From an uncultured Siphonobacter sp. (lineage in GTDB: Bacteria; Bacteroidota; Bacteroidia; Cytophagales; Spirosomataceae): a stretch of 64,000 nt of DNA. Shown piece by piece: positions 50,274 through 61,688 of this stretch (position 1 is the stretch's first letter; each line of letters starts with the position of its first letter). Below the pieces are notes generated by a model. That model was not told where the DNA came from. It did no database searches and worked only from the letters and a program-made list of their open reading frames with translations. Made by a program: the position numbers and the translations under genes. The stretch is from the NCBI GenBank assembly GCA_913775095.1, contig CAJYIW010000006.1:1-64000 (forward strand), read 5' to 3'.

Positions 50274-52640
50274 ATGAAACATTATTTCCTGTTGTTCTTT
50301 TGCCTGCACCTGGGGCTTAGCCTCGCTCATGCCCAATCTGACCGGGGAGTTCTGAAAGGACGCATTGTCACGTTCGAAAACGAGCCCCTGAGCGGAGCTT
50401 CCGTTACCTTTCAGAATACCTCAATCGGCACAAAAACGGACGCGGAGGGTTATTTCAGTTTTAATACCCTGACGCCCGGATCCTACGTACTGGTGGTATC
50501 GAATGTGGGCTATAGTGCCTACACGAAAAGCTTACTCGTTCATGCCGGAAGGAACCCCTTTCTCAACCTGCAACTTTCTGAAAGCAAACAGGAGTTAAAG
50601 GAACTAACGATCACCACGGCTAAAAATCGTTATCAGGTACTGGAGTCCGGCACAGCTACTCGCCTGGACCAGCCGCTGCTTTCCACCCCGCAGTCCGTCC
50701 AGGTAATGTCATCTGAGGTGCTGAAGGATCGTCAGGCCTTTACCCTGAATGAAATCGCGGGTACGTTTACGGGCATGAAAGCCAACAACGGCAATGGCTC
50801 TTTTCAAATCCGGGGATTTACGGCTTACTCCCCCAACGATGCCAGCTTTCTGCTGTACAATGGCATTCGTGGCAACCTGTTTTTGTGGAGTCAGCAACCG
50901 CTGCTGTACAATGTCGAATCCGTAGAATTGCTTCGCGGGCCTTCGGGAGCCTTGTTTAGTGAGGGTTCTCCCGGCGGAGTGGTCAATTTTGTTACTAAAA
51001 AACCATTAACGGAAAAAAGAGCCAGCGTTGATCTTTCCCTTGGCAGCTGGGCGTTCCGGCGGGCTTCCGCTGATTTCACCGGGCCCTGGTCGGCGAACTC
51101 AAAGCTACTCTACCGGGCCATCGTTGGTTATGATCGTTCCCGCAGTTTCCGGGATTACCAGGACAAGGAAAACATTTTCGTAGCTCCCTCCCTGACGTAT
51201 CTTCCCAATGCCCGCAGTTCGCTCCAGCTGGAGCTGAATTATGCCTACCAGAAGGCCGTACAGCAATATGACAACGGAAGTTACATCCGTACCCGTCCCG
51301 ATGGCAGCTTTGACTTTACGTATTATCCCAATCATCTGACGATTCAAAGTCCCACCGACTACGGTCGGACTCATAATGCCTCGGCTACGCTTACGTACAC
51401 GCATCAATTTCACGAACGGCTCAAGCTAACCGTGGTGGAACGGGCGGTCAGAAATGTGCTGGACTACACCGATCATATCCCTTCCGGAAGGATTCGTAAC
51501 GACTCCATCAGCCGGGCGTATCAGGACTGGCAAACCGATCGGTTTAGTTTACAGACCACCGCATTTGCCAGCTATGTTACAAAAACGGGTGGATTAACGC
51601 ATCAATTCATAGCCGGAGCGGATTACAACCGTTACGGCTGGACCCGGAATGATTACCAGTACCGAATGTCCACGCGGATTTCCATTCTTCATCCCGATTA
51701 TTCCGGCAGTGTACCTGATGCCTCCCGGCCCGCCGACGAATCCGATGATAACAAGCGGATTACCAACCTGATTGGAGCGTATCTTCAGGATCAGGTAAGC
51801 CTGGGAGAGAAACTAAAATTCCTGCTTTCCCTTCGCTATGATTCCTATACGGGTAAAGAGACTCCCTTATCCGCCCGGGATGCTAAACAGGGCGATGACT
51901 TGCAGGCCTCGGGATGGATTCCCCGGGCAGGGCTGGTGTATTTGCCCTCGAAAAACGTTTCCTTTTACGGGACTTACCTGAAATCCTTCAACCCGCAAAC
52001 GTCCAATAACGTCCGGGCTGGCGGACCCTTTCCGACCCGTCAGGCTACCCAGTTTGAAATAGGTTCCAAAGCCGACCTTTTCAGCGAACACCTATCCGCA
52101 ATGGTTTCCCTCTACCAGATCAATTACGCTAATATTCTGACGGCTGCTCCTACCGAAGAAAATTCACACCGTCAGGCTGCCATTGACGGTACCCGGAGCC
52201 GGGGGGCGGAAGTTTCTCTGACGGGTCAGATCGGCAGCTTCCACGTGATCGCGGGGTATGCTCTCAATGAACACGTGCTGGTCAGCACCAGCAGCTACGG
52301 CAAAAAGGGGGATCGTTTCGCCAATGCTCCCAAACATCAGGTGAACTTCTGGGGAAAGTACTTGCTTCCGGGCGGGGCTTTAAAAGGCCTGGGTCTGGCC
52401 GCCGGGTTTCGGTATGTCAGTAATCAGGTAGGATTGCTAAGCAATCAGAATTTTCTGTTTCCAGCCTACCGGGTCGTTGACGCGGCCCTGATGTACCAGC
52501 GAAACCGATACCTCCTTCAGGTGAATGCCTATAACCTTACTAACCAGCATTATTTCACGGGAAGCCGCTCCGGGATGGTTACTGCGGGTCTGGGAGATCC
52601 TTTTAACGTTCGGGTAGGCATTGGTTATCAGCTCTGGTAA
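50274..52640 (+). CDS. TonB-dependent siderophore receptor with CarboxypepD_reg-like domain
   Basis: 788 residues. Signal peptide (LGLSLAHAQS), a CarboxypepD_reg-like beta-sandwich at about 27-110 (LKGRIVTFENEPLSGASVTF), the plug domain (STPQSVQVMSSEVLKDRQAF, then VESVELLRGPSGALFSEGSPGGVVNFVTKKP), and a 22-strand barrel ending with an aromatic residue (GYQLW). The plug motif LRGPSG-LF-G-GG is diagnostic of TonB receptors, and the FhuE/FpvA-like length supports ferric siderophore uptake. The neighbouring PepSY protein is typical of siderophore reduction at the inner membrane. No siderophore biosynthesis genes are seen, so it probably imports a foreign siderophore. Confidence 0.92.
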   Translation: MKHYFLLFFCLHLGLSLAHAQSDRGVLKGRIVTFENEPLSGASVTFQNTSIGTKTDAEGYFSFNTLTPGSYVLVVSNVGYSAYTKSLLVHAGRNPFLNLQLSESKQELKELTITTAKNRYQVLESGTATRLDQPLLSTPQSVQVMSSEVLKDRQAFTLNEIAGTFTGMKANNGNGSFQIRGFTAYSPNDASFLLYNGIRGNLFLWSQQPLLYNVESVELLRGPSGALFSEGSPGGVVNFVTKKPLTEKRASVDLSLGSWAFRRASADFTGPWSANSKLLYRAIVGYDRSRSFRDYQDKENIFVAPSLTYLPNARSSLQLELNYAYQKAVQQYDNGSYIRTRPDGSFDFTYYPNHLTIQSPTDYGRTHNASATLTYTHQFHERLKLTVVERAVRNVLDYTDHIPSGRIRNDSISRAYQDWQTDRFSLQTTAFASYVTKTGGLTHQFIAGADYNRYGWTRNDYQYRMSTRISILHPDYSGSVPDASRPADESDDNKRITNLIGAYLQDQVSLGEKLKFLLSLRYDSYTGKETPLSARDAKQGDDLQASGWIPRAGLVYLPSKNVSFYGTYLKSFNPQTSNNVRAGGPFPTRQATQFEIGSKADLFSEHLSAMVSLYQINYANILTAAPTEENSHRQAAIDGTRSRGAEVSLTGQIGSFHVIAGYALNEHVLVSTSSYGKKGDRFANAPKHQVNFWGKYLLPGGALKGLGLAAGFRYVSNQVGLLSNQNFLFPAYRVVDAALMYQRNRYLLQVNAYNLTNQHYFTGSRSGMVTAGLGDPFNVRVGIGYQLW

Positions 52641-52706
52641 AGAATGGACTCCGGAGTTCAGTGATGATTTCCGGAATCCTTCACATCCCCTAACATTATC
52701 CATACT

Positions 52707-53840
52707 ATGAATAAAGGAACACTGACCCGCTGGGTTTTCAGGCTACACAGCTGGCTGGGACTGATTACGGGACTATTTCTGATTTTGCTGGGCTTGAGTG
52801 GTTCCGTGCTTGTGTTTCGCCATGAGCTGGATCACTGGGCCAACCGGGAATTATTACATACGCCATCGTCGGATCAGCCATTCCCTCCGGACGTTCTTTC
52901 CCGGTGTTACCGAACCATCGCTGAACGGTACGGTGACCTCGACGGCATTGCCTGGCTGAACCCCGGAGCAGGGTCGGGCGAAGCCTATAATTTCAGAATC
53001 TATTTTAATGACACCCGGCTGTTTACCTACGATCTGGCTCTCATTACCTTCGATCCTCACACGGGAGCCATCCTTCGCGAAGGGCCTTCCTCGGCTTTTA
53101 CGCCCAGTTTCATCGAGTGGCTTCTGCAATTCCATTTCAGTTTCCAGCTGGGTATTCCGGGAGCGGCTCTGACCGCAGTGTTTGGCATAACCATGCTTCT
53201 TTCCCTGATGACCGGCCTGATCGTTTACCGAAAGATGATCTGGAAAGTTCTTTGCTTTCGGGTAAAAATCAACCGTAAAAACTGGCGAACGCTCAGTTCT
53301 GACCTGCACCGGATCATAGGAATCTGGACCTTACTGCTCAACGCGGTGATTTTCTTTACGGGGTTCTGGATGAATCTCTTCGCTTTTCAGCCCAAAACCT
53401 GGCGAGCCGAAACGGTGTCCACCAAACCCAATACCTTGATGGCAGTTTCTCCCGATGACCTGTTCCAGCGGGCCTTGCAGGTCTTCCCTGACCTGAGGCC
53501 GACTTACGTGTATCTACCTACCCAGCCCACGCGTCCCTTTGAGGTAAGAGGGTACACCGATCAGCAATGGAAAATCTGGGGAAGCAGCAATGCCGTAAAA
53601 ATGGATCAGAAGAATGGCAAGGTGGTGAAACTGATACGCTGGGAAGATAAACTTCTGGGAGAACAATTGGAATCTGCTTTTTTTCCCTTACATGTAGGGA
53701 ACTATGGTGGCCTGCCCGTTAAGATACTTTATGCCCTGCTGGGTCTAACTCCGGGCTTACTCTCCATCACTGGTTTTTTACTTTGGTGGCGAAAAACCCG
53801 GAATCGGAGACCTAACCGTTCAAAGGCTTGGCTGAATTAG
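52707..53840 (+). CDS. PepSY-associated transmembrane protein
   Basis: 377 residues with four hydrophobic segments: one after the start (LHSWLGLITGLFLILLGLSG), two in the middle (about 155-180 and 205-235) and one near the C-terminus (LLGLTPGLLSITGFLLWW). The motif RLHSWLGL...GS..VFRHELD with conserved His, and SDLHRIIGIWTLLLN, are those of PepSY_TM proteins. These occur beside TonB siderophore receptors and are thought to reduce ferric siderophores or bind heme in the inner membrane. It starts 66 bases after the receptor, likely in one operon. The His residues could ligate heme; this is family knowledge plus inference. Confidence 0.88.
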   Translation: MNKGTLTRWVFRLHSWLGLITGLFLILLGLSGSVLVFRHELDHWANRELLHTPSSDQPFPPDVLSRCYRTIAERYGDLDGIAWLNPGAGSGEAYNFRIYFNDTRLFTYDLALITFDPHTGAILREGPSSAFTPSFIEWLLQFHFSFQLGIPGAALTAVFGITMLLSLMTGLIVYRKMIWKVLCFRVKINRKNWRTLSSDLHRIIGIWTLLLNAVIFFTGFWMNLFAFQPKTWRAETVSTKPNTLMAVSPDDLFQRALQVFPDLRPTYVYLPTQPTRPFEVRGYTDQQWKIWGSSNAVKMDQKNGKVVKLIRWEDKLLGEQLESAFFPLHVGNYGGLPVKILYALLGLTPGLLSITGFLLWWRKTRNRRPNRSKAWLN

Positions 53841-53859
53841 GTTCACGTAAATGTCCCTT

Positions 53860-53922
53860 CCGTGGCTGGTCTCCTCACCAACCACTTCCTTAATAAAGCG
53901 GCTGGTGAGACACCAGCCACGG
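53860..53922. repeat. Long imperfect hairpin element, part of a repeated intergenic unit
   Basis: CCGTGGCTGGT (53860-53870) is the exact complement of 53912-53922, and CTCACCA (53874-53880) pairs with TGGTGAG (53903-53909). Its left arm recurs in altered form at 54037-54061. It begins 20 bases after the PepSY gene and could also act as a terminator. Confidence 0.7.
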
Positions 53923-54008
53923 CGGACAGAACATACCCCGGAATTACATTCCCACAGCCCTCATTATTAACTTTGCTCATCAAACGCACAATTGGGTGGT
54001 AATCGTTT

Positions 54009-54126
54009 CTTTTACCCGAAGCGATGCCTCTCCCTACCGTGGTTAGGGTCCTCACCAACCATATCCTTATGACGCACTCATAGGTTTATCAATTACTTTT
54101 TTTACCCGAAGCCAAGCCTCTGCAAA
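54009..54126. repeat. Two further degenerate repeat copies upstream of the VOC gene
   Basis: A direct repeat, TTTACCCGAAG then G/CC-CTCT, occurs at about 54011-54033 and again at about 54111-54122. Between them is a second, diverged copy of the CCGTGG...CTCACCAACC unit (54037-54061) from the hairpin at 53860. Together these look like decayed copies of one intergenic repeat family. No transposase is near. Confidence 0.6.
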
Positions 54127-54167
54127 CTTCTTTGCGGCGAACCGGGTTGAAAAATTAAAGTACGGTT

Positions 54168-54614
54168 ATGATTAAAGGATTATACGAAACGCATGTTCAA
54201 GTCAAGGACCTGGAACAGTCAACAAAATTTTATACGGATGTACTCGGTCTTAGATTGGCCTACCGGGATGAAACCCGCCCCATTGTTTTTCTATGGATTG
54301 GTGAAGAGAAAGAATATATGCTCGGACTCTGGGAAACGAAAGAGTCTTTTCAGCCCCGGCATTTTGCTTTTCGAAGCAGTACCGAAGATATCCTGACTTA
54401 CGCCGAACAATACCTGACGGACAGGCACTTACAACCCTATAATTTTCTGAAGGATGGCACGCAAAAACCCATGGTTTTTGCGTGGATGCCCGCCCTGGCT
54501 ATTTATTTTAACGACCCTGACGGCAATCAGCTGGAGTTTATTTCGGTGCTGCCGGGAGAAGCCAGGCCCGAGCTGGGCGTGCTTTCCTACGAACAGTGGC
54601 TGGAAAAGCAATAA
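54168..54614 (+). CDS. VOC family protein (glyoxalase/fosfomycin-resistance-like fold)
   Basis: 148 residues with two beta-alpha-beta-beta-beta units: GLYETHVQVKDLEQSTKFYTDVLGL (His8-type metal ligand in ETHVQV) and the C-terminal PALAIYFNDPDGNQLEFISVLPGE with the Glu ligand in LEFISVL. It matches PF00903-like enzymes such as glyoxalase I, fosfomycin-modifying enzymes and dioxygenases; the precise reaction cannot be inferred. The gene stands alone between a repeat-rich spacer and a hairpin terminator. Confidence 0.85.
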   Translation: MIKGLYETHVQVKDLEQSTKFYTDVLGLRLAYRDETRPIVFLWIGEEKEYMLGLWETKESFQPRHFAFRSSTEDILTYAEQYLTDRHLQPYNFLKDGTQKPMVFAWMPALAIYFNDPDGNQLEFISVLPGEARPELGVLSYEQWLEKQ

Positions 54615-54620
54615 AAACCG

Positions 54621-54648
54621 GAGCTGACAGGCCTTTACCTGTCAGCTC
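54621..54648 (+). terminator. Hairpin terminator after the VOC gene
   Basis: GAGCTGACAGG at 54621-54631 and its exact complement at 54638-54648 with a 6-base loop. It starts 7 bases after the stop codon. Confidence 0.85.
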
Positions 54649-54969
54649 TACTATTGATACCCGCCTCTGGTAAGCCCCCCTGTTTCAGCCTGCTTTTCCT
54701 GTTTCTAAGGCTAATTTTCCTATCTTGCCGCCCTAAAATCCCGATTACTTATGAATACTCGTCTGCACGCTTCGCTGATCTCACCCCCAGTCGCCTAAGG
54801 CTGACGACTGAATCACTGGTAGGTTTCGCTTCCCGGCGAACCGTTTTTGCGTACCCCTTTTACGTTCATTCAGGTTGTTAAGCCCCCTGCCCCCGTGGCA
54901 TTCCCCGGCTGTTGCGTATTCATTCGCCTCCGTCTTTTCTCCTGTTTAACAGTATTGAATGATATTCTC
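54649..54969. other. Intergenic region upstream of the EamA transporter
   Basis: About 320 bases with a TATCTTG box near 54721-54727 (one base short of TAnnTTTG). A 15-codon frame beginning ATGAATACTCG near 54750 ends in TAA and could be a leader peptide or chance. No gene is supported. Confidence 0.35.
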
Positions 54970-55872
54970 ATGAAAAAGGCTTTCATCAAGCTTCATATTT
55001 CCGTAATTCTGGCTGGATTCACGGGCATTTTTGGTAAGTTGATTACCCTCAACGAAGGCCTGCTGGCCTGGTATCGGATCGCTCTGGCGGGCTTGTTTCT
55101 ACTGCTGATCCTTACCCTGACCCGAAAGCTTAAGCGTATTTCCATCCGCGAGGCTGGTCCTTTTGCTCTGGCTGGATTTTTCATTGGCCTGCACTGGATT
55201 TTCTTTTACGGAAGTATCAAATACGCCAATATCTCGGTCGGTGTAGTGTGCTTCTCGCTAACCGGATTCTTTACGGCCCTCCTGGCCCCGCTGATTAACC
55301 GGCAAAAATTTTCATGGTCTGAACTGAGTCTGAGCTTGTTAACGCTGGCGGGAATTCTTCTGATTTTCAGCTTTGATACGCATTACCGGCTAGGTATTGG
55401 TCTGGGCGTAATTTCATCCTTACTGGCCTCTTTGTTCACCATCAGTAATGAGCGACTGGCTCAGAAATACCCCAGCGAATCCGTGCTCGTCTATTCCATG
55501 CTGGGAGGAGCCCTGGCTCTGGTTCCCGTCATGGTTATTTACTGCTCTTACTTCCCAAGCGTCACGCTAGTTCCCGGCCTGGAAGATTTTGGTTATCTGA
55601 TGGTACTGGTGGTGTTTTGCACAGTGTTGTTGTATCTGCTTCAGACGCAGGTGCTGCGTGAACTTTCTGCCTTCACCGTCAATCTGAGTCTGAATCTGGA
55701 ACCCGTCTATACCATTGCTCTCGCCATTCTGCTGTACGATGAAAACCGGGAGCTGAGTCCGGCCTTTTACATGGGTCTGGGACTCATCATGCTCTCGGTT
55801 CTGCTGCAAATGATTCTGGTGATACGAGCCCGAAAGCAGAAACCCGGAGTACTTGAAATGACAGGCAGGTAA
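54970..55872 (+). CDS. EamA/DMT family transporter
   Basis: 300 residues, start chosen at the ATG at 54970 (MKKAFIKLHISVILAGFTGIFGKL); the open frame extends to 54847 but the upstream part is not hydrophobic. Ten transmembrane helices form two EamA repeats; the second repeat begins near GLGVISSLLASLFTISNERLAQ. Family members export amino acids, purines or metabolites; the substrate is not evident. Bases 55021-55872 of this gene lie in the left arm of the large palindrome; its first 51 bases (54970-55020) have no mirrored copy within the window. It is convergent with the ClC channel gene. Confidence 0.88.
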   Translation: MKKAFIKLHISVILAGFTGIFGKLITLNEGLLAWYRIALAGLFLLLILTLTRKLKRISIREAGPFALAGFFIGLHWIFFYGSIKYANISVGVVCFSLTGFFTALLAPLINRQKFSWSELSLSLLTLAGILLIFSFDTHYRLGIGLGVISSLLASLFTISNERLAQKYPSESVLVYSMLGGALALVPVMVIYCSYFPSVTLVPGLEDFGYLMVLVVFCTVLLYLLQTQVLRELSAFTVNLSLNLEPVYTIALAILLYDENRELSPAFYMGLGLIMLSVLLQMILVIRARKQKPGVLEMTGR

Positions 55873-55934
55873 AGAGACTACGCATGAAGAGGCCCGATAG
55901 ATAAAGTTAAATGGACATTTCCCGAACGTACGCC

Positions 55935-57332
55935 TTATTTATGCGGCAGGGATGAAGCCAGAAATTCCTCTTTCCTGATTTCGTAAAAGGAGTGACGCAG
56001 AATCAAACTGGCGGCTACGTTGGCTACGATTCCCGCCAGTAAAAAATAAAAAATGGCCGAATGCCGATCCGTCATTTCAAGTACCAGAATAGCGGAAGTA
56101 AAAGGCGTGCGGGTGACGCCAGTCAGAAACCCAATCATCCCTACCAGAATCAGCAGGTTATGGTGCTGATCAGGAATGCTGACGATGTATTCCAGCAGGA
56201 AAGAACTCAGCATGGCTCCCGACGACAGGGACGTAGCAAAAATTCCGGCCGCACCACCCGCCGAAAATGACAGGGCATTGCCAATAAAACGGACCGGAAA
56301 AGCATACCAGTCCAGATGCTGGGTTCCCTCAAACAAGGCCTGATTGATGAGTTCTTTTCCGGATCCCATCGCCTGAATGCCCGAAAAATAAACGATTCCG
56401 GCAAAGATCAGTCCCAGACCCATCACGAACACCAGCTGTCGGGTCAGTCCCTGAAAACGTTTCCGTAACGAAGAAAGGAGTAATAATACCTTGGTAAACC
56501 CAGAGCCCGCCAGTCCCGTCAGAAAGGCAATGCCTACGACCAGCCACACGTATTCCAGAGGTAAGCGAGTGATTTTCGGAAAACCTAAAAACAGGTAAGG
56601 GCCCAGCAAAAACTGGCTCGTCATGCCCGCAATGATAACCGAGCTGAGGACGGCCGTCCGAAAAACCGCCAGGTGAGCCTTGGTCAATTCTTCAACCACG
56701 TACACAATACCGCCCAGGGGGGTATTAAAAGCCGCCGCGAGACCCGCCGCCCCGCCCGTCACGATCATCACCCGTTGTGATACTTTATTCCAGGTTTCGG
56801 GAATCAGCCGATACATGGATTCGAAGATTGAACCCGCGATCTGAAGCGTTGGGCCTTCCCTGCCCGTGGCTCCGCCTCCCAGGAGCAAGAGCAGGTTACT
56901 GGCTACTTTCACCAGGGCAACCCGGATACTCAGTAGCTGATCCACTTTCCAGTGAGCCTTGGTTTCAGCCAGATCCACGGCAGCCATTAATTGCGGAATG
57001 CCGCTTCCCGAAGCACTCGGAGCCAGGTAATGGGTCAGTAACCAGGCTCCGCAGAAACAAAGAGGCGTAGATATAAAAATCAGGTACGGATGGGTTTGAA
57101 ACCAGTGCATACCCGCGTGTTCAACCCAGGCAAATAGTTTCTCGTATCCCACGGCCATCAAGCCTACCAGCACGGAAGCGATCCATAAGGGAGCGGCCCG
57201 CAGCGGTGCGGTCGATAAATTGTGTTCAATCAGCCAGCGATTCATTCGCTGAATGCCAGCGGTTCGAACGATGCGTTTGAGATACCGCCGAAAACGGATT
57301 TCCTCTGCACTCAAATGAAATTTTCCCCTCAT
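55935..57332 (-). CDS. ClC family chloride channel/antiporter
   Basis: 465 residues. ClC filter motifs are present: GSGIP at 109-113, GREGP at 157-161 with the gating Glu at about 159, and a GIFATS-like stretch (GGAAGIFATSLSSGAML) where EcClC has GIFAP. About 18 helices, with a short C-terminal tail and no CBS domains. Retention of the gating Glu suggests a H+/Cl- antiporter or gated channel; the second (internal) proton Glu could not be confirmed. It helps acid resistance or ion balance. Convergent with the EamA gene and divergent from the Crp/Fnr regulator. Confidence 0.9.
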   Translation of the reverse strand: MRGKFHLSAEEIRFRRYLKRIVRTAGIQRMNRWLIEHNLSTAPLRAAPLWIASVLVGLMAVGYEKLFAWVEHAGMHWFQTHPYLIFISTPLCFCGAWLLTHYLAPSASGSGIPQLMAAVDLAETKAHWKVDQLLSIRVALVKVASNLLLLLGGGATGREGPTLQIAGSIFESMYRLIPETWNKVSQRVMIVTGGAAGLAAAFNTPLGGIVYVVEELTKAHLAVFRTAVLSSVIIAGMTSQFLLGPYLFLGFPKITRLPLEYVWLVVGIAFLTGLAGSGFTKVLLLLSSLRKRFQGLTRQLVFVMGLGLIFAGIVYFSGIQAMGSGKELINQALFEGTQHLDWYAFPVRFIGNALSFSAGGAAGIFATSLSSGAMLSSFLLEYIVSIPDQHHNLLILVGMIGFLTGVTRTPFTSAILVLEMTDRHSAIFYFLLAGIVANVAASLILRHSFYEIRKEEFLASSLPHK

Positions 57333-57470
57333 GGTTATGAATACATCTGCTCAAGAGATGAGTCTTCGAAGGTACTAAGGTTTAAAAGCTCCTGACAAAT
57401 AGAATGTATTTTTCTGATTTCCTACCCCGACTGGCGTAGCCGGAGGAATCCTAATTCCCGGAGGATCGCT

Positions 57471-57478
57471 TACTTTTG
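57471..57478 (+). promoter_or_regulatory. -7 box five bases before the Crp/Fnr start codon
   Basis: TACTTTTG, then CGGAC, then the ATG at 57484. The arrangement repeats that at 49653-49660 and predicts a leaderless mRNA. A copy exists on the minus strand at 61543-61550 in the right palindrome arm. Confidence 0.5.
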
Positions 57479-57483
57479 CGGAC

Positions 57484-58053
57484 ATGCAGGAGCTCATTGC
57501 CTATTTACTTCAATTTGGGTATCTGGACCCGACTCAACGCGAACTGATTCTATCCAAAGCCAGGTGGAAGTCCATTGCCCGGGGAGCTTACTTTTCGGAA
57601 GCCGGAAAGATCTCCCGGGAAATTGGCTACGTGACCGACGGCGTGTTCCGGGTGTGTTACTACGATAAAATTGGAGACGGCTTTACCCGGTATTTTGTGT
57701 ACGAAAATCGGTTTGTGGTCGATATGAACAGTTTCCGCGATGAACTTCCTTCGGCGGAATACATTGAAGCCGTTACGGATTGTCAGGTATTGGCTTTCTC
57801 GAAAGAGGATTTTACGGAACTTTCAGCCATCATTCCCGGATGGCATGACATCTTTTTTAAAATTACCTCTTACGTTCTCGAAAACAAGTTACGCTATACC
57901 AGCAATATGCTCGTGCAGGATGCCCAGACCCGCTACCTGCATTTTCTGGAACATTATCCGGGCTTATCCAACCGCGTCCCCCTCAACATGCTGGCCTCTT
58001 ATCTCGGCATCACGCCTTCGTCGTTAAGTCGCATCAGAAAAAGCATTCGCTGA
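57484..58053 (+). CDS. Crp/Fnr family transcriptional regulator
   Basis: 189 residues. Cyclic-nucleotide-binding-type beta roll at about 1-120 (GYVTDGVFRVCYYDKIGDG, RYFVYENRFVVDMNSF) and a short C-terminal winged helix (QTRYLHFLEHYPGLSNRVPLNMLASYLGITPSSLSRIRKS). It is shorter than classical CRP (210) and lacks the Arg-Ser-Ala cAMP pocket motif, as is usual for Bacteroidota members, so the ligand is unclear. No Cys cluster is seen, so it is not an Fnr-type iron-sulfur sensor. Divergent from the ClC gene. Confidence 0.85.
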   Translation: MQELIAYLLQFGYLDPTQRELILSKARWKSIARGAYFSEAGKISREIGYVTDGVFRVCYYDKIGDGFTRYFVYENRFVVDMNSFRDELPSAEYIEAVTDCQVLAFSKEDFTELSAIIPGWHDIFFKITSYVLENKLRYTSNMLVQDAQTRYLHFLEHYPGLSNRVPLNMLASYLGITPSSLSRIRKSIR

Positions 58054-58195
58054 TTCATTTTTTGTCATTTGGCAATTGCCCCCCGCGGGCTTCCGTTCAA
58101 CTTTGTCTCTCGCTAAAGAAAGGCTTTTTACAGGAAGGGCCTTCGGTGCATTCGACATGGAATGTGCGATTTACAGAGATATACCAATAAACTGA

Positions 58196-59476
<1,281 letters not shown>

Positions 59477-59491
59477 GGTAATCCATTAAGT

Positions 59492-59529
59492 CCGAAGCGT
59501 GGGAGGCCGGCCGGCCTCCCACGCTTCGG
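59492..59529. terminator. Palindrome axis and likely purA terminator
   Basis: The centre of the mirror: CGAAGCGTGGGAGGCC, GGCC, then the complement. As a hairpin, GTGGGAGGCC pairs with GGCCTCCCAC around a 4-base loop, which is a plausible natural purA terminator. A fold-back at such a hairpin would produce the observed symmetry. Whether the right half of the hairpin is genomic cannot be told from the mirror alone. Confidence 0.6.
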
Positions 59530-59544
59530 ACTTAATGGATTACC

Positions 59545-60825
<1,281 letters not shown>

Positions 60826-60967
60826 TCAGTTTATTGGTATATCTCTGTAAATCGCACATTCCATGTCGAATGCACCGAAGGCCCTTCCTGTAAAAAGCCT
60901 TTCTTTAGCGAGAGACAAAGTTGAACGGAAGCCCGCGGGGGGCAATTGCCAAATGACAAAAAATGAA

Positions 60968-61537
60968 TCAGCGAATGCTTTTTCTGATGCGACTTAACGA
61001 CGAAGGCGTGATGCCGAGATAAGAGGCCAGCATGTTGAGGGGGACGCGGTTGGATAAGCCCGGATAATGTTCCAGAAAATGCAGGTAGCGGGTCTGGGCA
61101 TCCTGCACGAGCATATTGCTGGTATAGCGTAACTTGTTTTCGAGAACGTAAGAGGTAATTTTAAAAAAGATGTCATGCCATCCGGGAATGATGGCTGAAA
61201 GTTCCGTAAAATCCTCTTTCGAGAAAGCCAATACCTGACAATCCGTAACGGCTTCAATGTATTCCGCCGAAGGAAGTTCATCGCGGAAACTGTTCATATC
61301 GACCACAAACCGATTTTCGTACACAAAATACCGGGTAAAGCCGTCTCCAATTTTATCGTAGTAACACACCCGGAACACGCCGTCGGTCACGTAGCCAATT
61401 TCCCGGGAGATCTTTCCGGCTTCCGAAAAGTAAGCTCCCCGGGCAATGGACTTCCACCTGGCTTTGGATAGAATCAGTTCGCGTTGAGTCGGGTCCAGAT
61501 ACCCAAATTGAAGTAAATAGGCAATGAGCTCCTGCAT
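60968..61537 (-). CDS. Crp/Fnr family regulator, mirror copy
   Basis: Identical 189-residue protein to 57484-58053, in mirror position (start at 61537). No independent differences, so no sign of a true, diverging paralogue. Confidence 0.85.
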   Translation of the reverse strand: MQELIAYLLQFGYLDPTQRELILSKARWKSIARGAYFSEAGKISREIGYVTDGVFRVCYYDKIGDGFTRYFVYENRFVVDMNSFRDELPSAEYIEAVTDCQVLAFSKEDFTELSAIIPGWHDIFFKITSYVLENKLRYTSNMLVQDAQTRYLHFLEHYPGLSNRVPLNMLASYLGITPSSLSRIRKSIR

Positions 61538-61688
61538 GTCCGCAAAAGTAAGCGATCCTCCGGGAATTAGGATTCCTCCGGCTACGCCAGTCGGGGTAGG
61601 AAATCAGAAAAATACATTCTATTTGTCAGGAGCTTTTAAACCTTAGTACCTTCGAAGACTCATCTCTTGAGCAGATGTATTCATAACC

